DNA of 64,000 nucleotides from Methylacidiphilum infernorum V4 (GTDB lineage: Bacteria; Verrucomicrobiota; Verrucomicrobiia; Methylacidiphilales; Methylacidiphilaceae): contig NC_010794.1 in assembly GCF_000019665.1 (NCBI RefSeq), forward strand, positions 186,001 through 250,000. Reading direction: 5' to 3'. Below, in pieces: positions 36,977 through 45,423 of the stretch. The position numbers and the translations under genes were made by a program. The notes under the pieces are model-generated. The model searched no databases. It was not told where the DNA came from and saw only the letters and a program-made list of their open reading frames with translations. Positions within the stretch are counted from its first letter, which is position 1. Every line of letters begins with the position of its first letter.

Positions 36977-37768
36977 ATGATCCATCCAACGGCGATTGTT
37001 AGTTCTAAGGCCGAAATCGGCAAAAATGTATCCATCGGCCCATGGGCAATTGTTGAAGAAGGCTGTTTTATTGGTGATGAATCGGAGATTAGGGCTCATG
37101 CGGTAATTACCGGCTGCAGCTACATTGGACAAAGAAACCAGATCGGTTATGGAGCCATCATTGGGGCAGAACCGCAGGATGTTTCCTTTAAAGGGGGTAG
37201 TTCTTCCGTGCTTATCGGCAATGACAATATTATTCGTGAATATGTGACCATACACCGGGGTTCGGCTCAATCCTCGATTACAAAAATCGGTAACGGTTGT
37301 TTTTTGATGGCGGGCAGTCATGTTGCCCATAACTGCTTGTTGGAAGATCAAGTTGTTCTCGTTAACAACGTGCTGCTTGCCGGTTACGTTCACGTGGAAA
37401 GGAAAGCGTTTTTAGGAGGAGCAGCGGTAGTCCATCAACATGTCAGAATAGGGGAGTTAACCATGACTCGGGGGCAGACCCGCATTGGGAAAGACCTTCC
37501 TCCCTATTTCATGGCTGTGGATACCAACGAGGTTTCCGGAATTAATCGAGTAGGATTAAAAAGGGCGGGGATATCCGAAGAAATAAGAAGAAAAATAGAA
37601 GAGGCGTATAAAATTCTTTACTTTAAAGGACTTAACGTTTCACAAGCTTTGGAGATGATTGAGAATATCAGCGACTGCTCCGAGATAAAAAAACTCGTGG
37701 CTTTCATCCGGAGCACGAAAAGAGGAATTTGCCTAGCCCGAAAGAAAAAAATAACCGAGGAAGAATAA
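36977..37768 (+). CDS. lpxA: UDP-N-acetylglucosamine acyltransferase
   Basis: LpxA transfers a hydroxyacyl chain from ACP to UDP-GlcNAc, the first step of lipid A synthesis, so this organism makes LPS. The 263-residue protein starts MIHPTAIVSSKAEIGKNVSI and runs through left-handed beta-helix hexapeptide repeats. The catalytic His segment MAGSHVAHNCLLED lies near residue 112, and GLKRAGISEEIRRKIEEAYK near residue 191 begins the C-terminal helical part. Other lpx genes are not adjacent. Confidence 0.95.
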   Translation: MIHPTAIVSSKAEIGKNVSIGPWAIVEEGCFIGDESEIRAHAVITGCSYIGQRNQIGYGAIIGAEPQDVSFKGGSSSVLIGNDNIIREYVTIHRGSAQSSITKIGNGCFLMAGSHVAHNCLLEDQVVLVNNVLLAGYVHVERKAFLGGAAVVHQHVRIGELTMTRGQTRIGKDLPPYFMAVDTNEVSGINRVGLKRAGISEEIRRKIEEAYKILYFKGLNVSQALEMIENISDCSEIKKLVAFIRSTKRGICLARKKKITEEE

Positions 37769-38396
37769 CCTTTTGCCCTTTCGGTTCTTTTTAAAGGAGC
37801 CGGATTTTTTAGAACCCCTCTTTTTCTTTTAGAGAAACCGTGGGTAGAGTCTCCCTTCGTTTTTTTTACTAAAACTTTAAACCAGTTCCTCCAAGAGCCA
37901 AGGAGCTAACAACCGCTTGGATTGCCAGGGCCCTTTGAAAATAGAAAAAGATAGGATGGGGATGCATCCGAATATTTAAGATTCTTTATGAAGCGTTGGA
38001 GAAGCTTTTTTCAACGCTGCTTTTAGTTTCATATTCAAAATAGGCAATGGGGAATGCTCAGTCAGTCCTTTCCCATGATCTTGTTGCGCAAGCTCTTACG
38101 GCTATTGGGGCAATGAATTTGAATTTTTTAACAGCTCTTATCTTCCTCATGGTAACTCCAAAAAAAGACCCCATCCAGCCTAAGAATGGCTACTTTTGAG
38201 AAGGTGATCCTTGGGTCGGCGGGAAGCGTCTACAAGCTCATTGTCGGGAAAAGAAGGCTATTGCATTTTCCTTTTTTTTTACCTTTTTTAGATTCTTTTT
38301 AGGGCCACTCTTGGAAGCGCTCTTTCTTCTTGGAGGGATGAGTCCTTCCGTTCAATGATCTTGATTGAACCCAAAGAGCGAGAAAATAAAGGGGCA
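37769..38396. other. Non-coding gap with a possible 50-codon frame and a weak hairpin
   Basis: This 628-base gap follows lpxA. The only suggestive content is a 50-codon plus frame at 38047-38199 with the stretch HDLVAQALTAIGAMNLNFLT and then a hydrophobic run. It has no convincing ribosome site and remains doubtful. AGCGTTG (37992-37998) pairs with CAACGCT (38012-38018) and is followed by GCTTTTAG, a weak terminator candidate about 220 bases past lpxA. Nothing else stands out. Confidence 0.3.
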
Positions 38397-38936
38397 TTAG
38401 AACTGGAGGATCGAATAGCAGGGAAAGGGAAAGAGCCTTTCCCTGCCTTTTAAATTGGATAACTCTGCAAGAAATCCCAGTTCCATCAAGTTTCCGCCGC
38501 ATTTTTCTACCAACAAGGCTGCCGTACGCGCCGTGTTTCCCGTGGCCAAAACGTCATCTACAATCAAGATGTTTTCACCCTTGGATATGGCATCCTGGTG
38601 TATTGTCAGGACTTCTTCCCCATACTCGCTTTTGTAATGCAGTTCATAGGTTTTGTAAGGTAATTTCCCTTTCTTCCGAATGGGGATAATACCTACTCCA
38701 AGAGCATGAGCAAGGGCTCCTGCAAAAATAAACCCTCGGGCATCAATTGCCGCTATTTTATCAATCTTTTTCTTTTGATAACGGGCAATGAATATGGTCA
38801 AGATTAGCCTGAAAAACTGCCCTTCTCCAATGGCTGGGGTAATATCCTTAAACATTACTCCGGGACGGGGAAAATCGGGAATCGTCCGAATTTTTTCCTT
38901 TAATCTTTCGATTGAGCTACTTAAAACAAAAGTCAT
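38397..38936 (-). CDS. apt: Adenine phosphoribosyltransferase
   Basis: Apt salvages adenine to AMP with PRPP. The 179-residue protein has PDFPRPGVMFKDITP near residue 19, AIDARGFIFAGALAHALGVG near residue 63, and the PRPP-binding motif ILIVDDVLATGNTARTA near residue 124. It lies 23 bases downstream of the sigma-factor gene on the same strand, so it is probably co-transcribed. The C-terminal codons also form a G-A/C-T-rich DNA hairpin. Confidence 0.95.
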   Translation of the reverse strand: MTFVLSSSIERLKEKIRTIPDFPRPGVMFKDITPAIGEGQFFRLILTIFIARYQKKKIDKIAAIDARGFIFAGALAHALGVGIIPIRKKGKLPYKTYELHYKSEYGEEVLTIHQDAISKGENILIVDDVLATGNTARTAALLVEKCGGNLMELGFLAELSNLKGRERLFPFPCYSILQF

Positions 38937-38959
38937 GGAAAAGAGTTTTCCTCTTTTTT

Positions 38960-39823
38960 TTATTCCGTTTTTAAGGGTTGTTTTGTTGGGAAACGGTTCT
39001 TTCCTTTTTCTTGTTTTTCTAGCTCCTTTCGAATTTTTCGTAAAGCAATATTTTGAAGTTGCCGAATTCTTTCCCGGGTAACGTGAAATTCCTTGCCAAT
39101 TTCCTCTAATGTCATCTGTTCGTTGCCTTCCAAACCAAACCTAAGACTTAATATTTTTCTCTCTCTCTCGTCGAGCTTAGGAAGCAATTCCATGATGGTA
39201 TTTTTAAGGTTTTGATCGAGAACAGACTGGTCGGGACTTGCTGCAGATTCATCCTTGACGAGCTCACCTAAAGCAGTCCCATCTTCTTCTTCACCGACGG
39301 TAGCATCAAGAGAAGCTGGTCTTATGGCTATTGTTCTGAGCTCAGCAACCTTCGTAGTGGACATGCCCAATTCTTCAGCCAGTTCTTCATCCGTTGGGTC
39401 TCTTCCAAGAATTTCGGACAGTTGCATGGCAACTCTCCTCATCTTGGCTATCTTGTCAACAAGATGAACCGGGAGTCGAATCGTCTTGCTTTGATTCGCT
39501 AAAGCTCTTTTGATCGACTGTTTGATCCACCATGCAGCATAAGTGCTGAGTTTTCCTCCTTTTGAAGGATCAAAGCGGTCTACAGCTTTCATAAGACCGA
39601 TGTTCCCTTCCGAGATCAAATCGGGAAGAGGCAGCCCGCTATTGGCATAGTCATGGGCTATTTTAACAACAAGGCGTAGGTTGGCTTGGATCATTTGGCG
39701 TCTTGCCTCTTGATCGCCTTGTTGTATTCTTTTAGCCAATTCCACCTCTTTTTCCTTTGTTAAGAGGGGAATTTGACTTATTTCCCTTAAATAAAGCTTG
39801 AGTGCAGAATCGTTATTATCCAT
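38960..39823 (-). CDS. RNA polymerase sigma-70 family factor (RpoD/SigA-like)
   Basis: The 287-residue factor has region 1.2 (DSALKLYLREISQIPLLTKE), region 2 with ANLRLVVKIAHDYANSGLPL then DLISEGNIGLMKAVDRFD and the promoter-melting AAWWIKQSIKRALANQSKTI, region 3, and region 4 with the helix-turn-helix MTLEEIGKEFHVTRERIRQL. It lacks the long region 1.1 and the non-conserved insert of housekeeping RpoD, so it could be either a compact primary factor or a group 2 (RpoS-like) factor. Which one cannot be decided from this window. Confidence 0.92.
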   Translation of the reverse strand: MDNNDSALKLYLREISQIPLLTKEKEVELAKRIQQGDQEARRQMIQANLRLVVKIAHDYANSGLPLPDLISEGNIGLMKAVDRFDPSKGGKLSTYAAWWIKQSIKRALANQSKTIRLPVHLVDKIAKMRRVAMQLSEILGRDPTDEELAEELGMSTTKVAELRTIAIRPASLDATVGEEEDGTALGELVKDESAASPDQSVLDQNLKNTIMELLPKLDERERKILSLRFGLEGNEQMTLEEIGKEFHVTRERIRQLQNIALRKIRKELEKQEKGKNRFPTKQPLKTE

Positions 39824-39999
39824 TTCTAATTATTGATACGCTTAGAATTATTGAAAAGTTGAGAAGGTAAATACGTAATTTAAGAAATAACTTTCGTTAT
39901 TGGAGAGATTACACTACCAAAAGAAAACAAAGGTTTTCGTTTTTACTTTAAATAATAATAAGTGGGGATGAGAAATCAAGAAAAAATTTTCAATAATGA

Positions 40000-40968
40000 T
40001 TAAATTATTCCTCCGGCAAATTTTTTTGCTTGTTCTGCAAGGGCGGTACTCAAGTACCTTTCACCGGTACTAGCGGCTATAGCTACGATTAATTTTCCTT
40101 TGTTTTCCTTGCGTTTTGCAATTTCTAAAGCAGCAAAAACAGTCGCTCCGGAAGAAATTCCCGCTAGGATCCCTTCCTCGGAAGCAAGTCTTTGAGCTGT
40201 AGCAATCGCTTCTTGGTCAGAAACAGTAAAAACCTCGTCAATGATTTTGAGATTTAAATTCTTGGGGACAAAGCCCGCTCCAATACCTTGAATTTTATGG
40301 GGGCCGGGTTTTAAGGGTTCTCCGCGAAGAGTTTGAGTAATGACCGGGGAGGCCGAGGGTTCTACGGCAACCGAATATAATGAAGGTTTTCTTTTTTTAA
40401 TCACTTCACTTACTCCCGTGATGGTGCCTCCGGTTCCGACTCCTGAAACAAAAATATCGACTTTGCCGTTGGTATCGTTCCAGATCTCTTCAGCCGTAGT
40501 TTTCCTATGGATTTCCGGGTTTGCGGGATTTTCAAATTGCTGAGGAATCCAACTCTTTTCCATTTTCGATGCGATTTCCATCGCTTTTTCGACCGCTCCT
40601 CTCATCCCTAGTTGTGCAGGAGTGAGTATGAGCCTAGCCCCGAGCAGGGCTAAAAGAGTCCTGCGTTCTATGCTCATACTTTCAGGCATGGTTAAAATAA
40701 GGGGATAGCCTTTTGCTGCGGCCACGAAAGCAAGGGCAATGCCTGTGTTTCCAGAAGTAGGCTCGATGATAGTAGTCTTTGTATCGATTTTACCTTCTCT
40801 TTCCGCTTGCTCGATCATCGCAATGCCAATGCGATCTTTGACGCTGCTTAGAGGGTTAAAAAATTCGCATTTTATGACTACCTCGGCTTCAAGATCCTTG
40901 GTCAATTTGTTTAAGCGGACAAGGGGGGTTCTCCCAATGGTTTGAATGATAGAAGGGAAAATGAGCAT
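40000..40968 (-). CDS. cysK: Cysteine synthase A (O-acetylserine sulfhydrylase)
   Basis: CysK makes cysteine from O-acetylserine and sulfide using PLP. From the ATG at 40968 the 322-residue protein has the PLP-lysine motif [20 protein letters not shown] near residue 38, [15 protein letters not shown] near residue 70, the PLP-phosphate loop [11 protein letters not shown] near residue 177 and [15 protein letters not shown] near residue 265. I chose this start because TGGAGA lies 8 bases before it and the family begins there. A longer frame adds 18 unlikely residues. It is divergent from the phosphoesterase gene. Confidence 0.94.
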   Translation of the reverse strand: MLIFPSIIQTIGRTPLVRLNKLTKDLEAEVVIKCEFFNPLSSVKDRIGIAMIEQAEREGKIDTKTTIIEPTSGNTGIALAFVAAAKGYPLILTMPESMSIERRTLLALLGARLILTPAQLGMRGAVEKAMEIASKMEKSWIPQQFENPANPEIHRKTTAEEIWNDTNGKVDIFVSGVGTGGTITGVSEVIKKRKPSLYSVAVEPSASPVITQTLRGEPLKPGPHKIQGIGAGFVPKNLNLKIIDEVFTVSDQEAIATAQRLASEEGILAGISSGATVFAALEIAKRKENKGKLIVAIAASTGERYLSTALAEQAKKFAGGII

Positions 40969-41076
40969 AGAAATTCTCCAGTAATGCAATAGACTAGATA
41001 TAGTCAAGAAAATTATAATCAAAATGAAAATATTATCAATGATTTCATTTTCTATGGATATTTATTGAACAAGAAG

Positions 41077-41817
41077 ATGAAAATAGCTTTGTTAAGCGAT
41101 ATTCATGGAAACAAAGAGGCCCTGGAATCGGTTCTTGAAGATCTAGAGGATAAAAGAATAGATAAGGTTTTATGCCTGGGAGACATTGTTGGGTATGGAG
41201 CTGACCCTTCCTTTTGCTTGCGAACGATAAGAGAGCGTTCCGATACGATATTGTTAGGCAATCATGATTACTACTGTTCTGTTCCTCAACTGCCGGAAGA
41301 AATAGCAAGCAGGCTCAATCCCTTAGCCCTTGATGCGATCAATATGACGAGGAAAATGCTTTCGGAAGAAGAAAAACGGTTTTTAATTTCTCTTCCCTTG
41401 ATTTGGGAACAAGAAGAGTTGATGGCTACCCATGCCAGTTTTCGTGACCCTAAAAGCTGGCGATACCTTTTATCGGGCGAAGAGGCAAAAGAAAATTTTG
41501 ACGCTTATCCTTTTCGCATTGGATTTTTGGGACATACCCATATTGTTACTTTGTTTGTGCAAAATACGGATTGTTCTGTCTACCAATTTCGATTTAAAAG
41601 GTTATTTCTTAAAAAAAATCTCCGTTTTCTTCTCAACGTGGGTAGCGTGGGCCAACCCCGAGACGGTGATCCTAGGGCTGCATTTGTTGTTTACGATACT
41701 GAAAGTTACGAAGCCATTGTCTACAGGATTGCCTATGATATTGAAAAAGCCGCACTAAAGATAAAAAACGCAGGATTGCCCTTGCAATTGGCCGAAAGGC
41801 TTAAATGGGGCGTTTAA
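41077..41817 (+). CDS. Calcineurin-type metallophosphoesterase
   Basis: The protein of about 246 residues has the complete two-metal phosphoesterase set: LLSDIHGNKEALESVL (D-x-H, residues 5-20), CLGDIVGYGADP (GD), LLGNHDYYC (GNHD), and GHTHIVTLF (GHTH). It resembles small bacterial YfcE/MJ0936-type phosphodiesterases and ApaH-like phosphatases. The substrate is unknown. A TTG codon at 41065 would add four residues, and I chose the ATG at 41077. It is divergent from cysK and precedes the glycosyltransferase by 27 bases. Confidence 0.88.
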   Translation: MKIALLSDIHGNKEALESVLEDLEDKRIDKVLCLGDIVGYGADPSFCLRTIRERSDTILLGNHDYYCSVPQLPEEIASRLNPLALDAINMTRKMLSEEEKRFLISLPLIWEQEELMATHASFRDPKSWRYLLSGEEAKENFDAYPFRIGFLGHTHIVTLFVQNTDCSVYQFRFKRLFLKKNLRFLLNVGSVGQPRDGDPRAAFVVYDTESYEAIVYRIAYDIEKAALKIKNAGLPLQLAERLKWGV

Positions 41818-41844
41818 CTGCTTCCCTCCTATAGCCTTTAAAAG

Positions 41845-42801
41845 GTGAAAATTTTGATCATCAAGCTCAGTTCCTTTGGAGACATAATACAATGTTTTCC
41901 TGTAGCCAGCGGATTGGCTAAAAAATTCCCCTCTGCTCGAATTGACTGGGTAAGCTATGATAACTATAGAGAACTGATAAGCTATCAACCCGCAATTAGC
42001 CGCATCTATACCCTGCCTCATTATGCTTCGGCTGGAATATTCCCTTCGGTCGTCCACTTTCTCAAGCTCCTTTATGAAATCAAAAAGGAAAGCTATGATA
42101 TTGTTTTAGATCTTCAAGGCCTTTTTCGCAGTGGGATTCTGTGTGGATTGAGTGGGGCGAAAAGAAAGATAGGCCCATGGAATGCCCGGGAAGGTTCGGT
42201 CTTTTTTTATCGAGAAAGGATTATGCCCCCTCCACCACCGGCTCAAGAAAGATACCTGGAGTTTTTACGTTATCTAGGGATAGAGCCCGATCCTTACGAG
42301 TTCAACTTGCCCGTTCTTCCACAAGTCTTGAATGTAAAAAATTACGTGGTCGTCCATCCCTATTCCCGTTGGAGATCGAAAATATGGCCATGGAGAAATT
42401 ACTTAGAGCTGACCAAGAAACTGCCTCAATACCAGTTTGTTTTTATCGGCATAGGCCCCTGGTTCCCGATCAATGATTCCAATTGCATAGATTGCCGTGG
42501 AGAAATTCCCTTGAATGTTCTCATGGCGATCATTGGTAATGCTCAAGCCACGATCAGTGGAGATTCCGGCCCCGCGCATCTTTCTGCTGCTTTAGGTTGT
42601 CCGACCCTGGTCATGTTCGGTCCCACAGATGCTTCAGAAGCACGTCCCATTGGGAAAAAAGTGATCGTGGTTCAAAGCGATGTGCCCTGCTCTCCATGTT
42701 GGCATGATATATGCTTAAACAAAAAATATCCTATGTGTTGCTTATCAGAAATTTCGGTTGAAATAGTTATAAAAAAATTAATGATTCTGATTAAAAATTA
42801 A
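41845..42801 (+). CDS. Family 9 glycosyltransferase (ADP-heptose:LPS heptosyltransferase-like)
   Basis: GT9 enzymes add heptose to the LPS inner core. The 318-residue protein begins, from a GTG, with MKILIIKLSSFGDIIQCFPV, the classic WaaC/WaaF opening. The donor-binding C-terminal half has SGDSGPAHLSAALGCPTLVM near residue 237 and FGPTDASEARPIG. Four Cys residues in CSPCWHDICLNKKYPMCC near residue 281 are a common feature of this family. The acceptor sugar cannot be determined. With lpxA it supports an LPS-bearing outer membrane. Confidence 0.9.
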   Translation: MKILIIKLSSFGDIIQCFPVASGLAKKFPSARIDWVSYDNYRELISYQPAISRIYTLPHYASAGIFPSVVHFLKLLYEIKKESYDIVLDLQGLFRSGILCGLSGAKRKIGPWNAREGSVFFYRERIMPPPPPAQERYLEFLRYLGIEPDPYEFNLPVLPQVLNVKNYVVVHPYSRWRSKIWPWRNYLELTKKLPQYQFVFIGIGPWFPINDSNCIDCRGEIPLNVLMAIIGNAQATISGDSGPAHLSAALGCPTLVMFGPTDASEARPIGKKVIVVQSDVPCSPCWHDICLNKKYPMCCLSEISVEIVIKKLMILIKN

Positions 42802-42848
42802 TAACGAGTTGAACAATGGTATATATTAATTTTACTTTATTAATTGAC

Positions 42849-42877
42849 TTGACAGGATAGGTATTTTACAATATTAG
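42849..42877 (+). promoter_or_regulatory. Sigma-70-type promoter for the repeat protein
   Basis: A perfect -35 TTGACA (42849-42854) is followed after 17 bases by TATTAG (42872-42877), 4 of 6 with the -10 consensus. The ATG at 42897 lies 19 bases further, with AAAGG (42885-42889) in between. The predicted leader is very short. Confidence 0.5.
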
Positions 42878-42896
42878 CTTTTAAAAAGGTTATAAT

Positions 42897-43673
42897 ATGA
42901 AATCTTCTCATGTAGATCAAGCTTCCAAGAAAAACAAGGAATGGACAGAAGCGGTGGTTATTGAAGAAATCAAAAAATGGCATGCAGCCGGAAAGCCATT
43001 GTTTTCCCATTACATGAGAAAACACTATCAAGAATTGCTCGCTGCGGCCGTCCGTTATTTTGGGAACTGGGGCAAGGCGGTTCATGCTGCCGGTTTTACT
43101 TATGATGAGATCCGTCGTTATAGAGCCTGGTCTAAAGAAAAGATCATCCAGATGATTCAACAACTCTACCGCCAGGGCACCGATCTTTCTTTTCGATCCA
43201 TGATGCTCAGCGAATATGCACCGATGGTTTATGCGGCTATACGACCCAATTACTTTGGCAGTTGGAAGAATGCCCTTCTTGCGGCGGGACTAGCTCCCGA
43301 GGATATTTATAGGTATAAATCTTGGAAAAATGAAAATATCCTCGAGGAGATTAGGAGGTTGTATAACGAGGGAGCAGATTTGAGCTCTAAGCAGATGGAA
43401 AAAAATGCGAGCTCTTTGATCGCCATAGCCAGGCGCAGGTTTGGGAGTTGGTCTGCCGCCGTCGAACAAGCTGGGCTTAATTATGATGCCATTCGTAACC
43501 GCAAGAGGTGGTCCAGGGAGCTTATCATTCAAGGCATAAGATCCTTGAAGGATAAGGGTATACCTTTAACCAGCACTCGGGTTAGGGAAGTGGATCCCTC
43601 GCTTTTTGCCGCTGCTTGTAAGAAAAGGTTTTTTGGCAGTTGGAAAAAGGCCGTTCAAAGCGCTTTAGTTTAG
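42897..43673 (+). CDS. Protein of four tandem HNH-associated (HNH_repeat-like) modules
   Basis: The 258-residue protein is four degenerate repeats of about 55-60 residues with almost nothing else. Each has Trp, then a helix (IIxxIxxLxxxG), a hinge, a second helix ending in an aromatic-FGSW or FGNW turn, then AAxxAGL and a Tyr/Asp-rich link. Examples are YFGNWGKAVHAAGFTYDEIR, YFGSWKNALLAAGLAPEDIY and RFGSWSAAVEQAGLNYDAIR. The pattern matches the small repeat found beside HNH/homing endonucleases, thought to bind DNA. There is no nuclease domain here. A putative promoter precedes it and the basic, aromatic composition fits DNA binding, but function is unknown. Confidence 0.75.
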   Translation: MKSSHVDQASKKNKEWTEAVVIEEIKKWHAAGKPLFSHYMRKHYQELLAAAVRYFGNWGKAVHAAGFTYDEIRRYRAWSKEKIIQMIQQLYRQGTDLSFRSMMLSEYAPMVYAAIRPNYFGSWKNALLAAGLAPEDIYRYKSWKNENILEEIRRLYNEGADLSSKQMEKNASSLIAIARRRFGSWSAAVEQAGLNYDAIRNRKRWSRELIIQGIRSLKDKGIPLTSTRVREVDPSLFAAACKKRFFGSWKKAVQSALV

Positions 43674-43787
43674 GATAATCGTTTTGTTGGGAAAAAGAGC
43701 CTCCTATTTGCAAGACCGAGGAATAAAGAAGGTAAAACTCTTGCAATTTTTTTTACCATGAGAAAAATTACTTTTCTACTTTAAAAG

Positions 43788-44858
43788 TTGAAAAGTATTT
43801 TCTTTATTCCTCTTTTGCTTTTTTCTTTTTTCCCATTGTCCTTTGCGGCTGAAGTTTCACATTCCTTAAAAACCCACCTCAAGCTCAGAGTGGCGACCAG
43901 GAATGATCCCCCTTTTTCCTTTAAAGGGGTCGATGGAGAATGGGAAGGGATAGCGGTTGATTTATGGAGAAGGATTACCGCCGATTTAAGCATCCCCTTT
44001 GAGTTTGTTGAACTGCCCGCAGACCAGGATGTGATGATCCACAACCTGGTGAATGGGAAAGTCGATGTTGTTGTTACAGGAATAGGGGTAGATACGAACC
44101 TTTTAAAAAGAGTCGCCTTTAGTTATCCATTTCTTACCTCGGGGTTGGGGGTTGCCTATAAATCCAGTCCTGTCAGTTCGTTGCAGGCTGTTTTTCGTTT
44201 TATGCTCAGTTCGGAATTTTTGGCTGTCGTTTGTGGAATGGGATTTTTGACTTTTATTGCGGGATTGGGGGTATGGATTTTTGAAAGGAAAAAAAATCCT
44301 CATTTTGGAGGAAGTTTTATTCACGGGATAGGGAACTCTTTTTGGTGGGCTGCGGTAACCATGACTACCATCGGTTATGGAGATAAAGTGCCAAGAACCG
44401 TGGGGGGAAGGACCGTCGCCATGGTTTGGATGTTCGTCGGTGTTGTACTCCTCTCTTTTTTTACAGCCTGGATTACTGCTGGAGTGGCTTTGGAAAAAGT
44501 CAGTTTAGATATAGTCAAGCTTAAAGATCTTTCGCAGATCCGTGTGGCCACGGTAAGAGATTCTCTAGGAAGCTATTATCTAAAGAAAAGACATATTCGG
44601 GCTATCCTCTTTAACAATCTGGAAGAAGCCCTTGAAGCTGTTAAAGAGAGGAAAGCCGATGCCGTCCTAGACGAAATCGAAGAGATGCGTTACCTGATCC
44701 ATAAAAATTTTGGAGGGGAGCTGGAAGTTTCGGATAAAACTTTTGCAAGAATTGATTATGCCTTTGCCTTTCGTCAAGGAGACGACCTCCAGAGGGAGGT
44801 CGATGGATGGATTATTGCTCACATCAATGAATTAAAAAGCTACGTATCTCTCCATTAA
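43788..44858 (+). CDS. GluR0-like ionotropic glutamate receptor / ligand-gated potassium channel
   Basis: The 356-residue protein has a signal peptide (residues 1-20), a solute-binding half (LRVATRNDPPFSFKGVDGEW from about residue 31), then a membrane span near residue 145, a pore loop with TTIGYGDK at 193-200, a second span (VAMVWMFVGVVLLSFFTAWI), and the second binding half (RVATVRDSLGSYYLKKRHIR to the end). This S1-M1-P-M2-S2 order is that of prokaryotic glutamate receptors such as GluR0, with a potassium-type GYG filter. The start is TTG at 43788, because an in-frame ATG 30 bases upstream runs into a stop. Ligand-gated potassium flux is inferred from architecture. It is an isolated gene. 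Confidence 0.88.
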   Translation: MKSIFFIPLLLFSFFPLSFAAEVSHSLKTHLKLRVATRNDPPFSFKGVDGEWEGIAVDLWRRITADLSIPFEFVELPADQDVMIHNLVNGKVDVVVTGIGVDTNLLKRVAFSYPFLTSGLGVAYKSSPVSSLQAVFRFMLSSEFLAVVCGMGFLTFIAGLGVWIFERKKNPHFGGSFIHGIGNSFWWAAVTMTTIGYGDKVPRTVGGRTVAMVWMFVGVVLLSFFTAWITAGVALEKVSLDIVKLKDLSQIRVATVRDSLGSYYLKKRHIRAILFNNLEEALEAVKERKADAVLDEIEEMRYLIHKNFGGELEVSDKTFARIDYAFAFRQGDDLQREVDGWIIAHINELKSYVSLH

Positions 44859-45005
44859 CCTTGAGCTGTCCTCATGCATTCTTTTTAAGTGCGATTGAGA
44901 AAGAGAGGGTGCCGCCAATATCTTTTAGCCCCGGGATCTTTAAATCCACCTTGATGGGGGCAATGTTGATTGTTTTATTAGTTCTTTCACCTGTGATTTC
45001 TTCTT

Positions 45006-45374
45006 TTAGAACAGTCGAACACAAGCAAGCACAACGATAAAGAAAAAACCATTCAGTACAATTCCAATAATACAAGAGGGCCTGGAATATTCCTTGAAAG
45101 AAAAGCTGACTGCCCCAAAAAGGATCCCAAAAAAATTAGCAACGAGTCCAAGGAATGTAAAGAAGCCAATCAATGCCGAGCTAAATTCAGTTTCGCTTCC
45201 ACTAGCCCTCAGGATGAGCTCACTAAAAGCCATGACTATCCAATAAAACAGGCTAGAGATGGCGATAAGAAGACTTATTCTTCGACTCCACCCTCCAACA
45301 TGACCTAAAGATCTTTTTAATGCCTCCTCCATGAAGTTTACCATGGAGTAAAAAAAAATACTATGCAAGAGCAT
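45006..45374 (-). CDS. Small membrane protein, unknown function
   Basis: Up to 122 residues with three hydrophobic segments (ISLLIAISSLFYWIVMAF near residue 33, LIGFFTFLGLVANFFGILFG near residue 68, and a final one near residue 105), resembling small DUF4190-type membrane proteins. The ATG at 45332 is an alternative start that drops a hydrophobic leader. In another frame the DNA just downstream (44880-45005) encodes a sensible-looking tail with NIAPIKVDLKIPGLKDIGG. A single frameshift would join the two, so the gene may be frameshifted or the tail may be chance. No function is assigned. Confidence 0.6.
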   Translation of the reverse strand: MLLHSIFFYSMVNFMEEALKRSLGHVGGWSRRISLLIAISSLFYWIVMAFSELILRASGSETEFSSALIGFFTFLGLVANFFGILFGAVSFSFKEYSRPSCIIGIVLNGFFFIVVLACVRLF

Positions 45375-45423
45375 AAATCATTAAAAAAACATTTTATAAA
45401 ATGTCCAATTCCAATCCCTGGTA

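Noticed and set aside
38047-38199. 50-codon frame with a hydrophobic stretch after lpxA
   Set aside because: It has no ribosome site and no recognised relative. It is noted in the gap entry but not called a gene.
38418-38446. Perfect GCAGGGAAAGG / CCTTTCCCTGC hairpin followed by CTTTT on the plus strand
   Set aside because: It lies inside the apt coding end and no plus-strand gene ends nearby, so it is more likely a by-product of codons for KGRERLFPF than a terminator.
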